Program-made: the position numbers and the translations under genes
Shown here: positions 1-5,586 of the stretch, piece by piece
Layout: every line of letters starts with the position of its first letter
Position numbering within the stretch: the first letter of the stretch is position 1
Assembly: GCA_028822885.1 (NCBI GenBank)
Contig: JAPKCP010000083.1
Location: 1-11,406, forward strand
From: Yoonia sp.
Lineage (GTDB): Bacteria; Pseudomonadota; Alphaproteobacteria; Rhodobacterales; Rhodobacteraceae
Direction of reading: 5' to 3'
Length of the DNA: 11,406 nt
The notes under the pieces: model-generated
The model's input: only the letters and a program-made list of their open reading frames with translations
Database searches by the model: none
What the model was told of the DNA's origin: nothing

Positions 1-474
1 CATAAGTCAGGCCACAGCCATCCACAATATCAGCACGGTGGGCGCAGTCATGACATGGTAAAGACCCGAAAGTTTCTCACCGCGTTAGCCAGAGAGGCGC
101 GTGACCACTTGGGAGATATGGACTGCTAATTGGGATTGATGCGGGGATATGGCGGAGGTAGCCTCTTTCATGTATAATAAATAAAGCATTGGTATGATTA
201 ATTAAATTTCTCTATTGAAAGTTACATACTACAAAATACACCACCTAAAGCTACAATTTTAGTTAAAATGACCCCAATTATTACTCGAAAGATATGCCTA
301 TTTTAAGTGATAGGCAAGAAATTGGCCACAATGTGAAACTTAGACCTGTTGATATTTAGAACAACCCACTTCTTGGGCGTCAGCAGCGCGATTGCAGCAG
401 GCGTCCCCCAATTTGGTTTTGGCGAATCTGACGTTGATAGATTAGAGATTTTGCAAACGAGTACCTACTCCTGA
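1..474. other. AT-rich gene-poor stretch with two unassigned coding-like scraps
   Basis: No intact gene is visible here. On the plus strand, frame 1 is open from the window edge to a TAA at 127-129 (42 codons, ending in GDMDC). It could be the 3' end of a gene that starts outside the window or a remnant; I do not recognise it. A second frame-1 stretch, 337-474 (45 codons, containing HFLGVSSAIAAGVPQFGFG), has protein-like composition but no convincing start or RBS and ends 1 bp before the stop of the minus-strand gene. Positions 165-345 are very AT-rich and contain a short hairpin (listed separately). The low GC contrasts with the housekeeping genes further right and fits accessory or decayed DNA. 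Confidence 0.4.
295..316. repeat. Short perfect inverted repeat (7-bp stem)
   Basis: TGCCTAT at 295-301 and ATAGGCA at 310-316 form a perfect 7-bp stem around an 8-nt AT-rich loop. It lies about 160 bp downstream of the minus-strand gene ending at 475 and could be a weak transcript end. Neither strand has a clean T-run after the stem, so a rho-independent terminator is not supported. An operator-like site or chance are alternatives. Confidence 0.25.
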
Positions 475-873
475 TTACTCAACTTTAATTACAGAAAGCT
501 CTATTGAAACAACTGTCTCATTTGGATTAGTAACTTTGAAGCCGTGGCGTTGTACAATTTCACCAGATAGAGCGAGGCCCTGAGGCAGAGTGCTAGAGTA
601 AAAAATTTGACGGTCTGCAATCTCTACAATTTGCTGATCTTCGTTAAGTCCTACAATCGCGACCATTAAATAAGTTAAAGTCTCATCGCCTGCATTTAGT
701 ACCGTGTAGTTAATTGCGTACAGCGGACGACCGCCTATATCCTCCTGCAGTTCGCTTTCTACACTAATTTCCAGAAATTGTACATCACTTGGAAACGAAT
801 CGGCATTCGCAGCCATAACAGTGGAACAGACCAGCGCGGTCAGAAATATAAGCGGCCTACTACTTGCGATCAA
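475..873 (-). CDS. Small secreted protein of unknown function
   Basis: I do not recognise a named family. From a TTG start at 873 the protein is 132 residues. It opens with a classic Sec signal peptide: a short basic n-region (IASSRP), a hydrophobic core (LIFLTALVC) and a likely AxA-type cleavage in VMAANA|DS. The mature part of about 110 residues is rich in beta-strand patterns (INYTVLNAGDETLTYLMVAI and VVSIELSVIKVE), resembling the beta-sandwich look of FxLYD/CARDB-like extracytoplasmic domains; that likeness is only an impression. I chose TTG because AGGAG at 883-887 sits 9 nt upstream. An in-frame ATG at 921 would add 16 residues (WKCWLKL...) ahead of the signal peptide and lacks a comparable RBS. 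It stands alone in AT-rich DNA 3' of the tRNA-Leu gene, so it may be an accessory gene. Expected location is the periplasm. Confidence 0.6.
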   Translation of the reverse strand: MIASSRPLIFLTALVCSTVMAANADSFPSDVQFLEISVESELQEDIGGRPLYAINYTVLNAGDETLTYLMVAIVGLNEDQQIVEIADRQIFYSSTLPQGLALSGEIVQRHGFKVTNPNETVVSIELSVIKVE

Positions 874-882
874 AATACTATT

Positions 883-887
883 CTCCT
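883..887 (-). promoter_or_regulatory. Ribosome binding site supporting a TTG start
   Basis: AGGAG on the minus strand lies 9 nt before the TTG at 871-873. It falls inside the open frame if translation began at the ATG at 921, so it is the main argument for the shorter product with a normal signal peptide. Confidence 0.5.
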
Positions 888-956
888 GCCTTAACTTTAA
901 CCAACATTTCCAAAGTAGCATGCTTTCATGTACATTGCTGTCGTTTGACTTTCCAA

Positions 957-1118
957 TCAGCCCTTAACTAGGTTGGTGTCATCGTAAGGCTTGCGCGCGG
1001 GGATTAGGGCTTCCCTAAAAACTGCGCTTGCAGCATCAACCGTCCAAACCAATCTTTTGACAGCCAACACTGCATAAAGCACTTCAATACTAAGCCATTT
1101 AAGAAATTTACACCTCTT
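957..1118 (-). pseudogene. Possible 3' remnant of an unidentified gene
   Basis: The 300-bp gap between the small secreted protein and the tRNA gene holds one coding-like minus-strand frame of 53 codons ending in TGA at 957-959. The last part contains DAASAVFREALIPARKPYDD, which has normal soluble-protein composition. There is no ATG in a useful position and no RBS, and the frame begins just after a stop, so at best it is the tail of a broken gene. I cannot assign a family, and it may be chance. Confidence 0.2.
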
Positions 1119-1219
1119 TTATCACCGCAAAAAGAGTTAATTTATGGGCGGATTTAAGGACGTATTGAATTACAGCCCTATATAAAAGTGTATTTAAAAC
1201 AAATCACTACATGTTTATT

Positions 1220-1305
1220 TGGTGCGGGCGGTGGGAGTCGAACCCACACGGGCATACGCCCAACAGATTTTAAGTCTGGTATGTCTACCATTCCATCACG
1301 CCCGC
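1220..1305 (-). tRNA. tRNA-Leu, anticodon UAA
   Basis: The minus strand folds as a class II tRNA. The acceptor arm pairs GCGGGCG (1299-1305) with CGCCCGC (1224-1230), followed by discriminator A and an encoded CCA (1220-1222). The anticodon loop reads CTTAAAA (anticodon TAA) on a CAGA/TCTG stem whose outermost pair is a C-U mismatch. A long variable arm with stem GGGC/GCCC and the T arm GTGGG-TTCGACT-CCCAC are present. The long variable arm and UAA anticodon identify leucine, decoding UUA and probably UUG. Length is 86 nt with CCA. The DNA immediately 3' (below 1220) is AT-rich and gene-poor, as often seen beside tRNA integration sites. Confidence 0.95.
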
Positions 1306-1340
1306 AAAGGCTCGTTCGGTCTCCGTCTGACCTGTAGTTT

Positions 1341-1369
1341 CTCATATCGCTAGAAAGCGCTAGAAACAA
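1341..1369 (-). promoter_or_regulatory. Candidate promoter of tRNA-Leu
   Basis: On the minus strand TTGTTT (1364-1369) and TATGAG (1341-1346) are separated by 17 bp, with the -10 element about 35 bp before the tRNA 5' end. Matches to the sigma-70 consensus are modest (3/6 and 4/6). The spacer contains a 9-bp direct repeat (CGCTAGAAA on the plus strand at 1348-1356 and 1358-1366, a 10-bp period), about one helical turn apart. Confidence 0.3.
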
Positions 1370-1469
1370 TGCACTTCCCGATGAAAAAGAACAGAGATTT
1401 GCCTCAGATGTAGCCGACGAAGCCGTACGATATGGTCTTGGACGCCTAAACAGTAATTTCGGAAGGGAT

Positions 1470-2009
1470 CTAGATTTCCTCTCCCTCCGGTTCAACCAAC
1501 AGTCTGCGCTCTGACAACCATGGGTTCAACGCATGGGCTGCGCGCAAAACGATCTGCGCTTCCTTATCGCGACCCATTCCAATCAATGTCAGCGCCTTAC
1601 CGGACAAGGCCGCAACATGGGTTGGCATCAATGCTAGCGCCGCATCCAAATCGTATAGGGCCGCGGCGTAGTCTTGCCTTAAGAAGCTCGCAAAGGCCCG
1701 CTGGTTATAGCCTTCCGCATAGTCCGGGCAATATTCGACGAGCTGGTCCAAAACATCCCTCGCCCCGAGGAAATCATAGCCCTCGCGCTTGCGCATCCCC
1801 TCATCCAGTAATGTTTGAGCCTGCGCATCAGGCGCATCCGTCCAAAGATACCAAAGCTCTTGCGACAATTCCCTTGATCCATCCTGCGTGGGAAGCGCTT
1901 GTAATTGGTTGAAGATTTCAGCCTGCCGTGCGGAATGATCCGTCACAGCGGGGCATGTTTCGGCAAAGGCAGGGCCCGCCACAAGTGTGAGTGCTAAAAA
2001 CCATTTCAT
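1470..2009 (-). CDS. Periplasmic tetratricopeptide-repeat protein
   Basis: The 179-residue product starts with a Sec signal peptide (MKWFLALTLVAGPAFA|ETC; cleavage after residue 16) and so should be periplasmic. Residues about 65-166 form tandem TPR-like helix pairs. The clearest, residues 99-132, carries YNQRAFASFLRQDYAAALYD and ends LALMPT; a similar unit follows at 133-166 (ALSGKALTLIGMGRDKEA, ending LNPW). TPRs bind protein partners; nothing in the sequence tells which. Four or five residues of acidic tail (EGEE) end the protein. I chose the ATG at 2007-2009 because it puts the signal peptide at the N-terminus, with a purine-rich AGAGA just upstream. An upstream in-frame ATG at 2051 would add 14 residues and spoil the signal. 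It diverges from the rhomboid gene across 86 bp, which must hold both promoters. Confident as a gene, specific role unknown. Confidence 0.85.
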   Translation of the reverse strand: MKWFLALTLVAGPAFAETCPAVTDHSARQAEIFNQLQALPTQDGSRELSQELWYLWTDAPDAQAQTLLDEGMRKREGYDFLGARDVLDQLVEYCPDYAEGYNQRAFASFLRQDYAAALYDLDAALALMPTHVAALSGKALTLIGMGRDKEAQIVLRAAHALNPWLSERRLLVEPEGEEI

Positions 2010-2095
2010 GTTCTCTAACCTGTCGCACAAATCGAATCCGTCAAGTCCCAATCACGCGCTTGACGTTACTTGAAGCTTCACGCATTTTCGCGCTT

Positions 2096-2839
2096 ATGCT
2101 GCCGATCCGTGATCACAACCCATCCCAATCCACGCCATATGTCACCTATTTGCTGATTGCATTGAATGTGGCAGTTTACTTCTATGGGTTGGTCGCATTG
2201 GGGTCGGATAGTGCATTGAACCGCTTCTACTTTGACTATGCAATGATCCCTGCCCGTATTTCAGCCGGTGAAAACTATCCCTCACTTGTCACATCCCTTT
2301 TCATGCATGCAGGCCTTATGCACTTGGCGGGCAACATGCTGTTTTTGTGGATTTTTGGTGACAATATGGAAGATGAAATGGGGCCTTTGCCCTTTTTGGC
2401 GTTCTATTTAGTATCAGGCGTTGGCGCTGATCTCGCGCAGTTCGCATCAGGGCCACAATCACAGGTCGCAACGGTTGGGGCATCGGGGGCGATTGCTGGC
2501 GTAATGGGGGGGTATTTACTGATGTTTCCAAAGGCAAAGGTTGATATTTTACTCATCTTGATCGTTTACTTCAAAGTTTTCCCAGTCCCATCATGGATTG
2601 TGTTGGGTCTTTGGTTTGTAATTCAACTTTTTGGTAGCATCGGGGCAGACCCAAATGGGGGCGGTGTCGCCTATTGGGCGCACGCAGGTGGCTTTGTTTT
2701 CGGTTTGATCCTAACCGTTCCGTTGTGGATCAAACGCGGTGCAGCTGGATATTGGACAGCCACACAGGGCCATCCACCACACCCAGATGCGCTGTACGCG
2801 TTCCAAAAATCGTCCGTGCCTGACGTCAAAAGACGTTGA
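2096..2839 (+). CDS. Rhomboid-family intramembrane serine protease
   Basis: This 247-residue multi-pass membrane protein has the rhomboid hallmarks. Residues 71-80 (HAGLMHLAGN) match the conserved His/Asn segment of TM2, followed by MLFLWIFGDNMED typical of the family. GASGAIAG at 128-135 holds the nucleophile Ser130, and YWAHAGGFVFGL at 193-204 holds the catalytic His196. Rhomboids cleave transmembrane substrates within the inner membrane; the substrate here cannot be read from sequence. About six hydrophobic segments are visible (near 17-35, 72-90, 97-113, 126-145, 148-180, 194-212), ending in a short cytosolic tail with KRR. The ATG at 2096 is chosen because it begins in the usual MLPIRD-type leader; a frame open back to 1991 would overlap the divergent TPR gene and add no membrane signal. 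No strong Shine-Dalgarno is visible. Its TGA abuts the stop of the convergent suhB gene. Confidence 0.93.
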   Translation: MLPIRDHNPSQSTPYVTYLLIALNVAVYFYGLVALGSDSALNRFYFDYAMIPARISAGENYPSLVTSLFMHAGLMHLAGNMLFLWIFGDNMEDEMGPLPFLAFYLVSGVGADLAQFASGPQSQVATVGASGAIAGVMGGYLLMFPKAKVDILLILIVYFKVFPVPSWIVLGLWFVIQLFGSIGADPNGGGVAYWAHAGGFVFGLILTVPLWIKRGAAGYWTATQGHPPHPDALYAFQKSSVPDVKRR

Positions 2840-3628
2840 TCAAGTGTTCCGGATTACTTTTGCAAAGGTCGAGAAAATCGCTTCGTTGGCACAGATCAGC
2901 GCACCATCTTTCAACTCATTGCCCGCAGGATCGATAGGCTCAAGCAAGCCACCAGCCTCTTTCACGATCAGAACCCCAGCAGCGATGTCCCAGATCTTTA
3001 GACGGCGCTCCCAGAACCCATCGTAGCGGCCTGCGGCCACATAAGCGAGATCGAGAGAAGCCGCACCAAAACGGCGCACACCTGATGTGGCAGGCAAGAC
3101 CCGCGCAAGATCCTGCAGTGTCTCGGGCAAATCAGCACGCCCAGCCCACGGCAGGCCTGTTGAAAAGATACAGTCGATCATGCGGTGGCGGCCAGAAACC
3201 CGTATACGGGTTTCATTCATCCAAGCGCCCTGCCCTTTTTCAGCATAGAACATTTCGTCTTTGGTTGGGTCATAAACAACTGCGGCGACAATCGTGCCTT
3301 TGTGTTCAAGCGCTATGGAAACAGCCCAATGCGGCAGCCCATGCAGAAAGTTTGTTGTGCCATCAAGCGGGTCAACGATCCATCGGCGTGTCGGATCTTC
3401 ACCCTCAATGCTAGAACCCTCTTCGCCCAAGAAACCATATGTCGGGCGGGCTTCCATCAGGTCTTCGCGGATCGTTTCCTCGGCCTGACGGTCAGCGCGC
3501 GTCACAAAGTCACCAGGACCCTTTGTACTCACCTGAAGCTGCTCCACCTCGGTGAAGTCTTTCAGCAATGTTCGCCCCGCTTTACGCGCGGTTTTCATCA
3601 TCACATTGAGATTGGCACTACCAGACAT
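2840..3628 (-). CDS. suhB: Inositol monophosphatase family protein (SuhB type)
   Basis: The 262-residue protein matches the usual length of bacterial inositol monophosphatases (E. coli SuhB is 267). These enzymes hydrolyse myo-inositol-1-phosphate with Mg2+ in the cytosol, and in E. coli SuhB also acts in rRNA transcription complexes. The metal-binding motifs are complete: GEEG at 68-71, WIVDPLDGTTNF at 83-94 (the DPLDGT signature), and WDIAAG at 213-218. KGPGDFVTRADRQAE near 36-50 is also family-typical. The ATG at 3626-3628 is preceded by GGAG with a 6-nt spacer and gives the standard N-terminus. The frame stays open a further 49 codons to an ATG at 3775, but those residues (MTKQSTTFAAITPP...) have no family match and no good RBS. 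It is convergent with the rhomboid gene, the two stops directly abutting. Exact substrate could also be a related sugar phosphate. Confidence 0.93.
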   Translation of the reverse strand: MSGSANLNVMMKTARKAGRTLLKDFTEVEQLQVSTKGPGDFVTRADRQAEETIREDLMEARPTYGFLGEEGSSIEGEDPTRRWIVDPLDGTTNFLHGLPHWAVSIALEHKGTIVAAVVYDPTKDEMFYAEKGQGAWMNETRIRVSGRHRMIDCIFSTGLPWAGRADLPETLQDLARVLPATSGVRRFGAASLDLAYVAAGRYDGFWERRLKIWDIAAGVLIVKEAGGLLEPIDPAGNELKDGALICANEAIFSTFAKVIRNT

Positions 3629-3778
3629 CAGGGGCTCCGCTTGAGGTAAGTCGGCGCTATAGGCCGCAACGGTTTGCTGAACAAGGGCTGAGCGCGATTT
3701 TGTTCGGTTGGCCTTAACATATAATTGATGGTCAGGTGGTGTAATGGCGGCAAATGTTGTGGATTGTTTAGTCATTAT

Positions 3779-4002
3779 CAGTTGCTGATCATTCCGTTTT
3801 TCGAACGCGGACTGCTGTCGCTGACAACCAATCGCAATGCGTTCAACGGCTAGAAGAACATTTTAGTCAAACTTTCCGAAGCGCGGAAGAACGCAGACAA
3901 ACACCTGTCTGAATTAGAGCTTTGGACACGTGTGAGCGATACCTGAACTGCGACCACTATTGCTCCTGACGGTAGGGTGACCGCCCCATTTCTTTCAACA
4001 TG
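3779..4002 (+). pseudogene. Decayed 5' part of a signalling gene (probable GGDEF-EAL parent)
   Basis: Plus frame 2 reads as protein-like sequence interrupted by TAG near 3854 and TGA near 3935. Recognisable stretches are QLLIIPFFERGLLSLTTNRN, then after the stop VKLSEARKNADKHLSELEL, an amphipathic coiled-coil-like linker of the kind that sits before PAS or GGDEF domains, then TATTIAPDGRVT. There is no catalytic domain. Because the same strand carries GGDEF and EAL pieces from 4072 on, I infer that this is the N-terminal part of the same broken gene, separated by the IS30 scrap and a deletion of most of the GGDEF domain. That link is inference; the stops are seen directly. Confidence 0.35.
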
Positions 4003-4071
4003 TTTTTTTCTGAAGACCTCCGCAGGTGTTTTCCGTCCCAAACATTTGCGCGGCGTGTTGTTGAGCTGGTC
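4003..4071 (-). mobile_element. IS30-family transposase C-terminal scrap
   Basis: The minus strand translates to SDQLNNTPRKCLGRKTPAEV followed by FRKK. The LNNTPRKCLG..TPAEVF block is the well-known C-terminal signature of IS30-family transposases. Only about 23 residues remain, without the DDE catalytic domain, the N-terminal HTH or visible terminal inverted repeats. The frame runs on in both directions (3850-4221), but the flanking residues do not look like IS30 protein; on the right they are antisense to GGDEF-EAL sequence starting at about 4072. This is an inert relic marking an old insertion or deletion. Confidence 0.7.
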
Positions 4072-4545
4072 GCTGATCAAGCGATGCACAGGGCCAAAAA
4101 CGAGCCAGAACAATGTGCATTCGTCTATGACAAGGACAGTTTTCCGGTCAGGGCCTTGCTCGATGACCGCGCTACCTTTCAGCGGGCAATTCAAAAGCGA
4201 AGTATCGCGCCCCACGATCAACCCAAAATTAACCTCGAAACAATTTCTACCGAAGGTTTTGAGGCGTTGTCACGTTGGTGAGACCCCGCGTCCTGACAAT
4301 GCAGCAAGCGCCGCCTTCGGAATGTTGACTGAAAAATTACGACGTGCGCCGCAAACTCACTTTTGAAGTGACCAGCGATGCCCTTTTCGCGCGATCGGGA
4401 GACCTGATTCAAGAATAAATCGGCGAATACCGCAATGCTGGTATCCGGGTTTCCCTCGATGATTTTGGAACCAAGCTTGCATCATTCAAACACCTATCCG
4501 AACTAGAGTTTGATGAGCCAAAAATATGATCGTATATTTGACAAA
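4072..4545 (+). pseudogene. GGDEF-EAL (cyclic-di-GMP) protein, degenerate fragment
   Basis: Three collinear pieces of a cyclic-di-GMP signalling protein remain on the plus strand. From 4072, ADQAMHRAKNEPEQCAFVYD matches the end of a GGDEF domain (family form ADxAMYRAK). From about 4168, ATFQRAIQKRSIAPHDQPKI followed by NLETISTEGFEALSRW is the start of an EAL domain, with the EAL triad in FEALSRW; a TGA follows at 4279-4281. From 4353 in another frame, KLTFEVTSDALF, a TAA at 4416-4418, then GIRVSLDDFGTKLASFKHLS and ELEFDEPKI up to a TGA at 4527-4529; LDDFGT is the EAL metal-binding motif. About 80 residues between FEALSRW and KLTFEV are missing, and the end of the EAL domain is absent. With stops, a frame change and deletions it cannot make an active phosphodiesterase. 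Confidence 0.85.
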
Positions 4546-4587
4546 CCAATCTAGCAAGAGGATGCTCAGCAAAGCCAACAGCACTGC

Positions 4588-5493
4588 TTAGTTTCGCTGT
4601 AACTTCACCGCCTCTTTGCGCGCTAGTCGAATAAGATGCGCCATAAACGGAAGGTTTGTTTCGCCTGTTCGAGTCGCCGCATAAAGTCGCCGCGTGATTC
4701 CCGTTTCCGTTAAAGGCAAGGTCACGTAATCTGAATTATAGCGGACCTGGCGAACCACCCAGTCAGGCAACACAGCAACCCCCCGGTTAGACGCGACCAA
4801 AAGCAAAATAACAGCCGTCAATTCGACTTGGCGGATTGTTTTTGGTTCAACTTTATTAGGTGTTAATAACTGACTAAAAACATCGAGCCGTTCACGATCC
4901 ACAGGGTACGTAATCAGCGTCTCACCCTCAAAATCTTTTGCCTCAATAAATGCTTTCTGCGCCAGTGGATGGCTCGAGGCTGCAACAAAGACCGGTTCGT
5001 AATCAAACAATGGCGTGAAATCAGTACCGGGCAAATCCTCGGGGTCAGAAGATATCACCAAATCGACCTCTTCCTTTCGCAACGCAGGTAATGCGTCAAA
5101 GGCGAGACCCGGTCGGATATCGACATCGACATCAGGCCATGCTTTGCGAAATTCTTCAAGGACAGGCAAAAGCCATTCAAAACAAGCGTGACACTCAATC
5201 GCGATATGTAATCTTCCCGACTTTCCCGCAACCAATCCCTCAAATTCCGCTTCCAACGCAGCAACTTGAGGCAAAATAGTCTCGGCTGCAGCAAGCAATC
5301 GCATTCCAGACGATGACAGCTTCAGCGGTTTTGAGCGTCTCACGAAAAGCTCAACACCAGCCTGATCTTCGATGCCCTTAATTTGGTGCGACAGCGCAGA
5401 CTGCGTTATGTTGAGTTGGTCCGCGGCACGCGCAAGACCACCTGAATCATGAATTGCCTTGATCGTGCGAAGGTGCCGAAACTCAATATGCAT
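4588..5493 (-). CDS. metR: LysR-family transcriptional regulator MetR
   Basis: The 301-residue protein is a full-length LysR regulator. Residues 1-60 hold the winged HTH (FRHLRTIKAIHDSGGLARAA, then LNITQSALSHQIKGIE and LFVRRSKPLKLSSSG). The rest is the ligand-binding domain. Similarity to MetR rather than generic LysR is strong in RLHIAIECHACFEWLLPVLE, FDALPALRKEEVDLVISSD, LFDYEPVFVA.. and TYPVDRERLDVF. In enterobacteria MetR activates met genes, with homocysteine as co-effector. It is transcribed divergently from metF across 93 bp containing TGAA-N5-TTCA sites, which independently supports the call. The start ATG at 5491-5493 gives the normal N-terminus (MHIEFRHL); no strong RBS precedes it, and one putative MetR site ends only 2 bp upstream of the start codon, so autoregulation is likely. 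Confidence 0.93.
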   Translation of the reverse strand: MHIEFRHLRTIKAIHDSGGLARAADQLNITQSALSHQIKGIEDQAGVELFVRRSKPLKLSSSGMRLLAAAETILPQVAALEAEFEGLVAGKSGRLHIAIECHACFEWLLPVLEEFRKAWPDVDVDIRPGLAFDALPALRKEEVDLVISSDPEDLPGTDFTPLFDYEPVFVAASSHPLAQKAFIEAKDFEGETLITYPVDRERLDVFSQLLTPNKVEPKTIRQVELTAVILLLVASNRGVAVLPDWVVRQVRYNSDYVTLPLTETGITRRLYAATRTGETNLPFMAHLIRLARKEAVKLQRN

Positions 5494-5495
5494 TA

Positions 5496-5508
5496 TGAAT
5501 GGTGCTCA
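5496..5508. promoter_or_regulatory. Second, near-consensus MetR-type site
   Basis: TGAATGGTGCTCA fits TGAA-N5-TTCA with a single mismatch (CTCA for TTCA). It lies 2 bp upstream of the metR start codon, where a ribosome would bind, and its centre is 31 bp (about three helical turns) from the perfect site at 5527-5539. Such face-of-helix pairing is usual for LysR regulators. Inferred from sequence only. Confidence 0.5.
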
Positions 5509-5526
5509 TCATCTTTGTGAAGGTTA

Positions 5527-5539
5527 TGAATTTGATTCA
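5527..5539. promoter_or_regulatory. MetR operator (perfect TGAA-N5-TTCA)
   Basis: TGAATTTGATTCA matches the established MetR consensus TGAANNNNNTTCA exactly, and the palindrome extends one base on each side (ATGAA/TTCAT, 5526-5540). It overlaps the candidate -35 of metF and lies just downstream of the candidate metR -10, a position from which MetR could control metF and limit its own synthesis. Confidence 0.8.
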
Positions 5540-5560
5540 TATAACTTGAGATGGGATAAC
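5532..5560 (+). promoter_or_regulatory. Candidate metF promoter
   Basis: TTGATT (5532-5537) and GATAAC (5555-5560) are separated by exactly 17 bp, each matching 4 of 6 sigma-70 consensus bases. The predicted transcript start would be near 5567, leaving a 20-nt leader with an AGAGGA ribosome site at 5573-5578. The -35 sits in the right half of the perfect MetR palindrome. Confidence 0.4.
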
Positions 5561-5567
5561 AGTGCAA
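5538..5567 (-). promoter_or_regulatory. Candidate metR promoter
   Basis: On the minus strand TTGCAC (5562-5567) and TATATG (5538-5543) are spaced by 18 bp. This promoter would overlap the metF promoter back-to-back, and the perfect MetR site would cover its -10 and start region, suggesting autorepression. Weak consensus; alternatives are possible. Confidence 0.3.
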
Positions 5568-5586
5568 GCCTTAGAGGATATCCACC

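Noticed and set aside
1114..1136. Inverted repeat CTCTTTT / AAAAGAG as a terminator after tRNA-Leu
   Set aside because: Only two G-C pairs in a 7-bp stem and no T-run after it on the minus strand; likely chance in AT-rich DNA.
1178..1495. Minus-strand open frame of 105 codons
   Set aside because: It runs through the tRNA-Leu gene; the VRLPPPAP-like stretch is the familiar false translation of tRNA sequence.
1991..2095. 35-codon N-terminal extension of the rhomboid
   Set aside because: It would overlap the start of the divergent TPR gene and adds residues unlike a rhomboid N-terminus.
3185..3649. Long plus-strand open frame opposite suhB
   Set aside because: Antisense shadow of a well-supported gene; no recognisable domain.
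3629..3775. 49-codon N-terminal extension of SuhB
   Set aside because: The ATG at 3628 has a good RBS and gives the standard family length; the extension has no family-like residues.
5494..5586. SAM riboswitch upstream of metF
   Set aside because: The predicted leader is about 20 nt, too short for any SAM riboswitch, and no SAM-II-like conserved stretch is seen.
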